Shown here: piece after piece, positions 37,401 to 49,400 of the stretch
Position numbering within the stretch: position 1 is the first letter of the stretch
Layout: each line of letters begins with the position of its first letter
From: Eonycteris spelaea
Lineage: Eukaryota; Chordata; Mammalia; Chiroptera; Pteropodidae
Direction: 5' to 3'
Length of the DNA stretch: 64,000 bases
NCBI GenBank assembly: GCA_003508835.1
Contig: PUFA01000021.1
Span: 7,852,501 to 7,916,500, forward strand
The notes under the pieces: model-generated
Databases searched by the model: none
What the model was told of the DNA's origin: nothing
Seen by the model: the letters and a program-made list of their open reading frames with translations, nothing else
Position numbers and translations under genes: made by a program

Positions 37401-40400
37401 CAGCTCGTGTCAAAACAGACAACCCCCAAAATAGAAACTTCAGTCTAAAACTAGAAGGCCATGTTGGAAATGGTTTAATATTTCTCCTCGTTCTAGCTTT
37501 TTTTTAGGAGAGTTGGAGAAGTGCCTTGAAGATCCGGAAAAACTAGGATCCCTTTTTGTGAAGCATGTAAGTACAGTAGTGTTATTTCTATTCTGTCCGC
37601 TATTGTCACGTTCGGTAATTGGTCTGTCAGACGAAGGGCAAACTTGCGGTTTACAAAAGCGCTTATGTTAAGAATGAAACCTCACTATGCAGTGTCATAG
37701 TGGTTGGAATTGAAATGCCATCTTGGTCTTCTTGATGTGAATGACCTGCTCTTCTGGTCACCTGCCCACCCCACCCCCATCCCCACCCTGGCTGTGCAGC
37801 TTACAACAGAGCGGTTGGAAGGGGGTCAGAGCCAAAGCAGAAGCAGGAATGTGTCCGGGGATGTCTGTAGGCAAACGGGCTTGGTGGGGATGGCGTGCAC
37901 CTCTGATGCGGGGGCTTTAACGTAGTAGCTAAGTACATGTGTGATCAAAAATAACTGCTAACGTGGAAGGGGTTTTCCTAAGGAAGAATTACCGTATTTT
38001 CAAAAAATCAGTGGCAGTAGTTATATTTCTGCAAATCTCTTTAAGGTCTGGCTCGACTGAAGACATGGATTTTTATATCTGCTTATATATTCAATTTTTT
38101 GTTAAAATATATGAAAAAATTCCATCCTCCCACAGATATGTAGCCTTTTCAGATATAGTTCGCTTAGACACTACACCAAAACTCAACAAGTAGAAATTTC
38201 TTAGGGGTTGGTGGCAGCAGGGGACCTGAAAACCCGTTGGTGAGCTTCCCCCTCGTGTCACACTGAAAGCCACTGGGCTGCCTTGCACCCATACGCTGGC
38301 TTGTGACGTCATGCACTGACCAGTCGGAAGACACCGGTTCACTGATTTAGACAGGTCCGCCAGGTGTTGGCACATTACATGACACAGTATCAAGAAATGA
38401 GATTTGTTCATGGTACCACCCGTCCCTTCAGAAGAATATAAGTATTGTCACGTCCGTGGTGGCAGGTGCGTGTCTTCCAGCGTTCTGACTCTTTGCTTGG
38501 AAGCTCGAGTTTTCACTATTAACGGACACCGCCAGTTGTCTGCTTCAAAACAACAGGCTCGTTTTGTTCGAGCTTAAGGAAGTGCCTCCCAGGTTCCCAG
38601 GTGTAGGTGATTACCATCCGTGTAGGTCGCTCGGGGTAAACGTGGCGGTGCCCGGAACCCAGCAGCGGGGTCAGCCCGCAGCCCCGCCCACAGGTGCTCT
38701 CGCTGAGACGGCCGTGTCAGCGAAGTGTGAACAGGTGTGTCCGCTTTGTCACAGGAACATTAAAAAGATGCATACTCTGAGATTGAGTTCAGATAAAATG
38801 CATTTTTATAACTTCACCAAGGACATCTTGAGGTGAAACTGGCATTTTTTTACTGCGAATGTGTGGTGGTGACAAATATTTGCTAAGAGTCCAGCAGTTT
38901 CACCCACCATGGGCTTTGCACACCAGCACAGTGAAAAGGGCAAATGACATCTTCGTACGGTTTTGAAAATAATGTTGAACTAATGGATCCCCTGAAGGAC
39001 CTCAGGGAAACCAGGGGAGTGCACCACACCTGGAGGATCCCCAGATTCAGGGTGGCTCACCGTCTGCTTGTTCCTGCCTTCAGCATTTGAGACTGAAAAG
39101 CGTTTCCTTCCTTACTAAAGACAGCCGGGCTTCTGGGCCCTTTGGCAGGGCTGGAAGTGGGGGTAGCAGTAATTCTTCCTTTAATGCGATAAAGGAAGAA
39201 CTGTGTCCTTGCACTGCCCCCGGTGTTTGCCAGGTACAGTGCGGGGTTCGATGCATCCCAGGGAGCAATAATGGCGGGCTGTTTGGGGAGCCATGAAGCG
39301 GACTGCCAACCTGCGTCATGAATCTGGAATGTGCGTGTGCTCTTGCACTCTGATTGAACTTGTGACTGTTTTAACCCATCTGTTCACCTTTCTCATTCCT
39401 AGGAGAGAAGGTTGCACATGTACATAGTCTACTGTCAAAATAAACCAAAGTCCGAACACATAGTCTCAGAATACATCGATACCTTTTTTGAGGTAAGACC
39501 TAAGATAGAAACGAATTATTGCTGAATCTTTGTTATAGTTGATTTTCAAAATTTTAGATATCATTTGTTTCCCAGGAATCCTCAGGAAATTAGCCTCAGT
39601 TATAAGAGTTTTGAACCTGAGTTTCTTTCCCATAAATCAAAGCAATGAGCATGAATCCAATCTGTAATTATATCCCTTAGCATTTAGAAGACGGGTCGTT
39701 GTGAAAATATGGTTTTGTATTGTTTTTTTAATCAGTTTTAAATTTAAGACTCATTACAAATTTAGAATAAGTCATAATCTAAATTTTTAGCCTAAAACTA
39801 AAATATTGTATGAATAAAGGACAGTCATTGAAAGAAGGTCTTTGAGCTTAAAAGACTGTATTGAAAAACAGCTCTGAAAAGTTAAAGCGTAAAGCTTGGA
39901 TGTTCTGAGAAATAGCTTTTGTGCTGGGTGGCCTCTTCTCGCGTTACCCTGTGGTGTGCTTAGCACTTCTGACAATTAAAAGGATTACAAAATCGCCCTT
40001 TAAAAGACACGCTTAAGGTCTTTTTATTTTTTTCTCTCCTTAAAACCACAGGACTTAAAGCAGCGCCTCGGCCACCGGTTGCAACTCACAGATTTGTTAA
40101 TCAAACCAGTGCAGAGAATTATGAAATACCAGCTGTTACTGAAGGTGAGGCGTTGCCAGGTGCCACTTCTGGTGGCAGGAGCTGGTTTGGTGAGCCGGGA
40201 AGGGCGTGCTTGGGGCGAGGGGAACCTTTTCTGCAAAAAAACAAAACAAAAAAAAAAAGTCTTGTTACTTCTGATTTTAAATATTTCAGAATAGGGTTTT
40301 CTGGGGTTTTCTAAGTGAATGAGACACCTTACACTGTTTTCTCAATGTCTCACTTACATCACGTTCTGAATCCAGCTGTCAGTCAAAGCGAACTTTTTAC

Positions 40401-43400
40401 CCCACCACAGGCTTTGCGTCCTAACGACTTTACCTATTTTCTAATCTTGGCGCCTGGGAGAAAAGTAAAGTGGCAATCCACGCCTGTTTCTCTCTATTGG
40501 CTCAGCGGTAGCCTTGATTTATTTAAATCCCTCCGCACCACACAGTTCCCGCGTCTTGCGATTCCTTCACGTCTAACAGTTAGAACCTGTCTCGGAGTGA
40601 GAGGAGTGAAACGGGAACCAGGACCTTCTGCGAGAAGACTTTGCTCTCCTGCAGCCAGAACCCACCCCAGGGCGCCTTGTCCTGGCTTTACTGGGAGGGA
40701 AGGGTGAGAACCTAGCCCGCCGCGCTCACCCCCTCCTGTCCGCTTGCCTTGCAGGACTTCCTCAAGTACTCCAAAAAAGCCAGCCTGGATACGGCGGAAC
40801 TGGAGGTACCGCCGCCCCGCCACGGTCTCCCCAGGCTGTCCGGGGCGGGGCGATGGCGGGTCTCTCCACCCCGGGGCGGCGCGCGGCGCGTGCGGGCGGG
40901 CGGGATGGAGAGGACCTGAGCGCGGGGCGCGGTTGACCCCCGGCCCCTCCCCCGCAGAGAGCCGTGGAAGTCATGTGCCTGGTGCCGAAGCGGTGCAGCG
41001 ACATGATGAGCGTCGGGCGGCTGCAAGGATTCGACGTAATGCTGCTTGCTGCTCCTCTTTAGCCTTGCTCCTGGGCGCGTCACTGCCCCTTGCGTCGGAT
41101 TCTTTCCCTCCACGTGTAGAAAGCTGCTCCTTTGTCTTGTTTTCTGTCTTCTCTGTCTTTCCTTCAGCCTGACCCATAGATTCTTTCAACACTTTTTTTT
41201 TTTTGATGCTTTTGATTTGCTTTTTTGCCACCTTCCTCTGCTCAGAGCCCTGCGCCTCGTGGCAGAAACAGGCAGGACTCTGCTTTGTCTCCTGGGCCCT
41301 GTGCTGTCCCACGAGCGGAGTTAACTTCCCCGGCAGGTAGTGGGAAGCAGGGGGGCCCTGCCCTTCTGTCACCCCTGGGAGCCTGACCTCGGGGTCGCTG
41401 TGTTCGTTAGCCGAGCAGGCTTTTCTGCGAGTTGTTTGCCAGACTCATATTACACCTTACCTAGTTAGTAGGTAATATCGTCAAGATATTCAGAACCGGC
41501 ACCTTTTTTTTTTTACCTTGACTGTGGATAAGGAGACAGAAGTTTTTATTTTTCTCGCCTACTGTTTTGCTAGAGCTTTGGGTTTAAAGTTCTTTTGCCG
41601 TGGCTCTCACAAAAGCACACCCACTCTCCTGGAGAGCTTCTGAAAACACGGACTCTGGTGCATCTCGGCCTGGGTCCCGCTGGGAGTGCCGGTGCTGGGG
41701 ACCCAGGGCCACACATCCCTGTGTGAACTGGACACTTAAGATCCACTTTCAGTCTTTGCTTGTAACAGGCCAGTGGTTTATGCAAAAGTTGGCAACAATT
41801 TTATTTAGATTAAGTGCCCTCTTTGGGGCTAAAAACTCATGATAACAAAAAGAAAAACTTAAGCTATATAAATTAATAGAAGTATATGTTAATTTGTAGG
41901 AGGACATTTTAAAGAACACAGACCTTCATGTATCTTAATGCGTTTTCTCCTCTTCCTTTGCCCCCTTTTACTCGTTTTAGGGTAAAATTGTTGCCCAGGG
42001 CAAGCTGCTCTTGCAAGACACGTTCTTGGTCACAGACCAAGACACGGGACTTCTGCCTCGCTGCAAAGAGAGGCGGGTCTTCCTCTTCGAACAGATTGTC
42101 ATTTTCAGTGAGCCACTTGACAAAAAAAGGGCTTCTCCATGCCAGGATTCCTGTTTAAGAACAGTATCAAGGTACCGTGTGTGTTTGTAACTTGGGAAAT
42201 GCAGTGTTTTCTCAAGGGCCCACGTGGTGCCCGTCACGCTGATGGACTGTTTCCTTTCTAACGATGATGTGTCCTGATCCTTTGTTTATTAAATATTTGG
42301 AGAATTTTCTAATACGGTTCAGGGACCCTTTAAATTCACCACATCTGCCTCTGGTGCGTTTCTACAGTGGCCTGTCTTGCACGTGTTTCTGCGTGGCCAC
42401 TGCTGCTCCCTTTTGCCGTGATGAAGACTTGTCTAGGTGTTTGTGTTCTACCTCCTCCAGGCCGTGCACGGCTTATTTAAGTTCAGAGGCACAGATCTGG
42501 AGTGTTGCTCCGTGACCAGGGCAGAGAGCTCACCCTGCGTCTTACTCTTCCCTCCCTCCAACAAGGACATAGCGTCTGTCCAGCAAGGACATACTGCACT
42601 CAGTGCAGGCCGTGGGCTGCAGACATGGACAGGACAGGAGCCTGTACCCTGGACTAGCTTGCTCTCTGATAGAAAAAGACAAAGTGATTGCAAATAGCCA
42701 TGAGTCCTGTAAGGGTTACAGAGAAAAGCAGAGGAAGAGGCCTGAGGTCCCAGCAGATGGTCCCTGGGAGGTACAGCCTGCCCCCCACCATCCGCCCCCA
42801 GTTCTTCCTCTGCAGCTGTGTGGGCCCTACGGTCAGAGCGGGGACATGCTTCCTTGTGCCCTAAGCTGACAGGGTCCCTGTCAGGAATAGGGAACCTCTC
42901 GACCCTCTGAGCCGAGGCCTCGGCACACAGGCGGGACACCGCACCTTGTTCCATCCAGCTCCGCAGTTAAGCACCTGTTTGGCCACCTCCAGCAGCCTCC
43001 ACACGGTCTCCCACTTCAGGCCGGGGGCAGGTCTTCTGCCCAGCGTGTCTGGGGAGGCGTTAGGCCAGGGGCCACGAAGCCAGGCTGCGGGCCCTCTCCT
43101 GTCTCACAGCATGCCAGCCGTCCCGCCCTGGCGATCGAGGCCCCTCCGTGGTCACCACCGCACACCCATCCCTCACCTGCGTGTCTCATCCTTCTTTTCC
43201 TAAGTCTCTGACAGAAAAATCACTCTTATCACCATAGAAATTCTCTTTATACACTAGTTTACATGTTCTGCTTTAGAAAAATTGTTTTACGTGCCATGTC
43301 ACACGTAACTCCATAACCTGAGTTACGTTACTATTCAAGGTATTTTAAATGGCGTCATCTCCTGGAGAACTAATAAACACTGGGTCCTTGTGTGGGAGGT

Positions 43401-46400
43401 TCTGCAAACAGGTAGTCCCAGGCCCACTTTTCTAATTAATTGTTCAAACCACTGGTAAACTCCTATTAATCTCCCTGTACCAAAGTGTGGTTGTTTCAGT
43501 TCTGACATGGGATGAACTTTACTTTGCAGCCAGCCAGTGGAATAAATGGCTTGAATGTTTTTACTGTGCATAACATAAAATCTACCATCTCAACCATTTT
43601 TAAGTCTATAGCTCAGTGGCATTAAGCGCATTCACGTTGCGGGGAGCCGTCACCCCCTCTCTCTCCAGGCCTCTCTTCATCTTTCAGACTGAAACTCCAA
43701 CTCATTTAAACACCGACTACCAATCCCCCTCCCCGCAGCCACTACCATTCTGCTGCCTGTCTCTAGAACTTGACTACTCGGGACCTTGTCTACGTGGATG
43801 TCTTTTTATGACTGGCTTCTCTCACTTAGCGGACAGCCCTCCCGGTTCGTCCATATGCTAGCATGTGTCAGACGGCCCTTCTTCCTTTAAGGCTGAATAA
43901 TAGTCCACTGTATAGACCACATTTCCTTCATCCGTTCGCCCATTAATGGACATTTGGGTTGCTTCACCTTTTGGCCATCGGGAATACTGCTTTAAATTTT
44001 TTCAGGTGAGTTGCCTTTGCCTGGAGGAAAATGTGGAAAATGACCCCTGTAAATTTGCCCTGACGTCGCGGACGGGCGACGTGGCGGAGACCTTCGTTTT
44101 GCATTCGTCCAGCCCAAGCGTCCGGCAAACGTGGATCCATGAAATCAACCAAATTTTAGAAAACCAGCGCAATTTTTTAAATGGTGAGTGTGTTCTGTGA
44201 CTGTGCGTGAGCTTTCTTTCCCTGATGCACCCGTTTCTGTTTCTCTTCTCTCGCACGTGCAAAGGGTGACGACGGGACCTGCTGAGCCCTTACGCCGTGT
44301 CAGGCGCCCTTCCAAGCCCCGGCGACAGACACATCGCTTCTCTCCGTCGTCACAGCCACCCTGTGTGGCAGGCACTCCTGTTGTTCCCGTTGTGCAGATG
44401 AGGCAACTGGAGCACAGAGTGGATTAAGGATTTGCCCAGAGTTCCCCAAATTGTTGGTGGCAGGCTTGGGACTTCCAGTGGACTCTGGCTCCCAGGCACC
44501 TGCCCTCGTAGCTGCCCTGTTCTCTCCTGTCCCACACGGTCTCCCACAGCCTGCTGCACCAGAGCCCTGTCCTAATTCAGGGGTGCATGAGAACTGAGGC
44601 AGCAGACGGAATTGGCCAGAGATGCTGGGGACAGTCTCAAGTGCAACTTTAAAATTTGTGTTCATTGCATTGGACATCCAAACCTGTCTCCTCCATGAAA
44701 CAAGACACAGCATCTCCCGTGACATGCGTGATTATAGACGTTCCATAGAAGAGTAACACAATACAACAATAAGGTGCAGAACACCTCAGGAGTTAGTGTC
44801 CTCTCCACCATGAGAGTGACCACTCTGACCTTACGTTGTAGATAACTACTGTGGCTTTACGTCTGTGACCTAACACTGCTTGCTTCTCTTCATGACTGCT
44901 GGCTTCAACTCTGCTGCATGATCACCAAATTGCAGCCAGAGTTGAAGAGCTTCGGGGTTTCAGTCAGGAGCTAAATACTCCACGTCTTTTCTTTATCCTT
45001 TCGTCTATGTCCATGGTGTGTGTCTGTGCCTCAGTCCAGTAGGACATTGTCATTTCTTTATCATCACAAAACCACATTCACACCTTGTGCGACAGTCGAG
45101 AGCCAGAAACACAGGCGCTCGGTGAGAAGACAGGGCCACGTGGCATTTGGAGCCAGATGGGAATGAGCTGCCTGGCTGTGAACTCCAGGCTCCTGTCCAC
45201 ATTGCAGACCGATCATGTTTTCCATTTGCAGTTAGAGTTGGATGCGTGAGATTAGGGAATGGTTCCTGTGTGTGTAGAAAAAAGTTTAGCTCCTCTGACA
45301 GTGAGTGCAAGACTCTAAGCGTAGTGTTTTAAGTGGTGCATTAAATCTCCAGCATGTAACTATTGGGAAATCTCTCAACTTTTACAGTCTTCTTTAAAAT
45401 AAAATGAACGGCCTCCAAATTGCCAGGTAAGTCGGCCATGCTGCGTGGTTCACTGGACACTCGGTCTAGGAAGTGATTCCAGAGGATCGGATGACTATCA
45501 GGACTGGAGCGGAGGCTCCGGGCTTGGCAGCTCCCCTGCTCTCTCTCCCCCCTTATTCCTGTGAGAGGCTTTGGCCAAGGGAGAGTTTGTAAAATGTTAT
45601 TTGGCTCCGGGATGCTTTTTCACACATGCCTGATGCCTCCCAGGCAGGAAGGGCCTATGCCTGATTGTTGTATTTCTCAAAGGTCCTTACACTTTACAAA
45701 TCTGTGTTTCCATATATCTCATTTGGCACATTTCCTGGGGTTTCCTGCGACGATTATGTCACAAACGAAATCACTAAAGCCAAGAGGGGAGATGGCTTCA
45801 CGACCCACGAGGGAGCTTGCAGAGCTCTTTCCTTCCTGTCCCTTCTCTCCCTGTACGGACCGCAGAACAAAGCGGTCCATGCCCCACCGCCGGGTGGGGA
45901 CCAGGGGGCTCCTTAACTCCCAGCCAGGCTCGGCCTAACCAGCCTCTGGTGTCAAGACGTTGCGGCAGCCGGGCTAGCCTCTCCCACGGCGCAGGAGCCA
46001 GCGGTACCTGTGGGCTCCCAGTCATCGCCCCCGGCAGACGGGCACTCTGCCAGCGGCCCTCCGGCCAGTTGGGTTTCTTGCCATTTGGCAGGGATGCTAA
46101 GGCTCTGCTTGCCGCTCCTGGGCAGTTAAATCTCCCTCACGCTTGTCCGCATTCACTGCGCACTTCTGGCCTTCTCCGGCCCACACCCACTCACACACTC
46201 CCCTCGATAAGTCCGTTTCACTGGCTCATGAACAGGTCGGTGGCATTGAGTCCTTTCCTTTTCCTTCACTGATGCACCGGGTGTCAGCACTGCCTCCAGG
46301 GCCGGGGGTGTGTACAGGGCCCGAAGTTGTGGATTACCCGTGACCTGGCTGGGGGGCTTTCGCGTCCAGCGCTCCCTTTGGGTCACGTCGTGTTCCTTCG

Positions 46401-49400
46401 CCCCCTGAGGACACTTTCTCTGTGGCCTGACCGAATCTCTTCTGTGCCTTGTGTCTTTTACAGCCTTGACGTCACCAATCGAGTATCAGAGGAACCACAG
46501 CGGGGGCGGCGGGGCGGCGGCGGCGGGCCCCCGGCGGCAGCGGCCCCGGCGGCTGCAGCGGCCTGCCCAGCTCGAGCAGAAGCAGACCCTCCCGGATCCC
46601 CCAGCCTGTGCGACACCACTCCCCCGTGCTGGTCTCCTCTGCAGCCCCGAGCCAGGCAGAGGCAGACAAGATGTCAGGTACGTCCAGCCCCGGCCCTTCA
46701 CTGCCTCCTCCCAGCAGCGGCCTCGCCCCGGAGGCCGGCCCCGGCCAGCCCGGCAGGCACCCCCTCGGCGGCCAGTCCGAAGGGCCCAACAGAGAAGCGG
46801 AGCAGATCCCCAAGATGAAGGTGATGGAGAGCCCCAGGAAGTCCAGCGGGAGCGCCGCGGCGGCCGGCCAGGCCGGCCAGGCCAGACCACGACGGACACG
46901 CCAAGGAGCCGCGCGGCCTGGGCCCCCTGCCGCTGGGGAAAGCCCGGCCCGGGGCCGCCTCGCCGCTGAACTCGCCTCTCTCCGCCGCCTTCCCGTCTCC
47001 GGCTCCGTTCGCCAAGGAGCCCTTCCCCCCCAGCAGCCCCCTGCAGAAGGGGGGCTCCTTCTGGAGCTCCATCCCCGCCTCCCCCGCCAGCCGGCCGGGC
47101 TCCTTCACCTTCCCGGGGGACAGTGACTCCCTCCAGCGGCAGGCGCGCCGCCACGCGGCCCCCAGCAAGGACGCGGACCGCGTGAGCACGAGCTCCTCGG
47201 CCAGCGAGCAGTCCGTGCAGTCCGCCCAGAGCAACGGGGTAAGGACGCCTGGCGGCCTCCGCCCGCCCGCCCCGCTGCCTCTGTCCCGCCAGCTCCTCTA
47301 AACCTCCCGCCGCCGCGCTCCGTACTAACCCGGCTCCGCACCCGGCTCCTCCTCGTCCTCGGCGGGCGCGGCCGGCCCGGAGCCGCCGCCGGGCCTAACC
47401 CCTCCTGCTCCGGACGGCGCTGCCTCGTCTCCACTAACTCGCTGCTCTGCCCGCTGTGTGTGTGTCTCCTTAACCCGAGAAAGCCAGTCGTTAACCTTCT
47501 GAACGCAGCATCTTTGAGTCTCTTCCGGTCTCTGACCCGCAGACTAGACTGCCTTGGGACTTCCTTTTCGCCTCTGCCTTCCTCACACACGTTGTTTTTT
47601 TAGAGGGGTCAGTGTCCGTGCTGTCTACCTCCTATTTAAACCGAAGCCCACACTTGATAAGCTTTTCTGCTCATCGCTTGGTCGTGCTCTTCAGGCCTTA
47701 AATTATCTTTGCAGCGTTTTGACTCATCTGCTGGAAAAAAAAAATCCCTCAAGAAAACTTCCAACAGCAACTCAGAGCAAACTAATCTGGCAAAGTGGGG
47801 GAAGGCATCTCTCCAGTGGAAATCTGTGCTCCCCCCAAAGTGTCACTCTGGAAGAGAGACTGCTTTAGGGCATCTGGAGATGGGTCTCCTGCCGGCGGCT
47901 GAGAGCGTGTCCGCGCTCTGTCCAGCAGGGGGCGCAGTGCGGGCTGCGGCGCTCCGGGCATCCTCTCCCTCGTTTTGCCTGCCACCTATGTCACCTTCTC
48001 CAGCAGAGGGGTTGCTGTGGTGGGTTTTCCCCCCATTTCGTGGCTTCCTCACCCTCCCACCCAACTGTTTCCTACACGGTAGATGGCCTGACCCGTAACA
48101 CCTTCCTGAAGGCATGCGTGAGGGAATACCACTGTTCTAATGAGTGTATGTTTGATCGCTTTATAAATTTTTAAATACATTTCCCTAAAAGGGTCTGTGT
48201 CTCTCTTTATGAAAAAAAAAAAAATCTGGCTGTTGCATGTCTCTTTTCCTCTGGACTTCTGTCAATGCCTTGTGTGGGTTAACTTGGCCTGACCCTTTCC
48301 TCCTGTTCTTTTGTTATGTATTTTGTTACACTCTATGTGTAATTGAGGAAGGCGTTAGGAAATGGATCTCAGGACATTTACTTACCTTCCGATCTAACTC
48401 TCAAAACTCCGTGGTCGAGCAGGCAGCCTCCGCGGTGGCCGTCACCGCGTGTGTGTCCTAGGTGCTTTGCAATGCCGGGTGTGCCCCTGAGCATCAGAAC
48501 GCGATTTCAGCCAGCGGAAGAGACGCAGAGGGCCCGGTGACGCCGTCTGCCAGCACCTCGTCGGAGACTCGGTGTGCAGGCCCGCCTCACAGCTGCGCCC
48601 CCTGCAAAATCACCCGGGGAGCGGCCCTTAGGCGCCTCCCAGCCTGGACGCTTTCCCGTAGGCACCCGAGGTGCTGTCAGAGTCTGCGTTTCAGAATGAA
48701 CACCCAGCCGCTCCAGCGCGGGAGCCGGTGCTGGCCTGTGCGCCCCGAGCGCGCGTGCGTGACAGCCACCGCCCGGCTCCCGCCCCGGATGTTCACTCTG
48801 ACACAAAGGCACAGTCACATGGGGCACGTGCTCCAGCAAGTTTGAGGTTGCCACGGTCCCCTCTGATTTCTCTCTCTTCCTTTCTCTCGCGTGACAGATA
48901 ACCTGGAAAGGCGAGTTGCCAGTGTTTTCAGTGGGTCAGAATGCCTTACAGAAATGCCCCCTAGAGGCCTGGAAAGACCAGGCGAGGCCCCAGATGGGGA
49001 TTTTGCCTCTGGACTCTTAAGTATTTCGGTTAAAAGGAACTGTCACCCCACCTTGCTCCCACCCCTTTGGGCCATCTTATCCTCCCGGCGGGTCAGCAGT
49101 GGCCTCGTTCCTCTTGACCACTTCCATGGAGTTGTCTGCGGTCACAGCCAAGCAGCTGAGCCTAATGCACAACCCAGGTTCTTCTTCCTCCTTTCTATGG
49201 GCACCTTCTGGAAAGTTCTACTGAGAGCAGTAGTGGAGTGCTCTGGATCAACCCAGACAGTGACTGTGCCAGCCCCCCAGATGTGGATGCAGAACCCCCC
49301 TTGTTCCCGTCCCCTGGGCAGCAGTAAAAGGCAGCTCTGCTTTTTCCTCTCGGAGGCCGGGGTGCGAGTGCACACCCCTGACCACTTCGTAAGGGGGCGA

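Noticed and set aside
46486..47154. 222-residue minus-strand frame opposite the linker exon
   Set aside because: Antisense shadow of a GC-rich, Gly/Pro-coding exon; no promoter, splice or family evidence.
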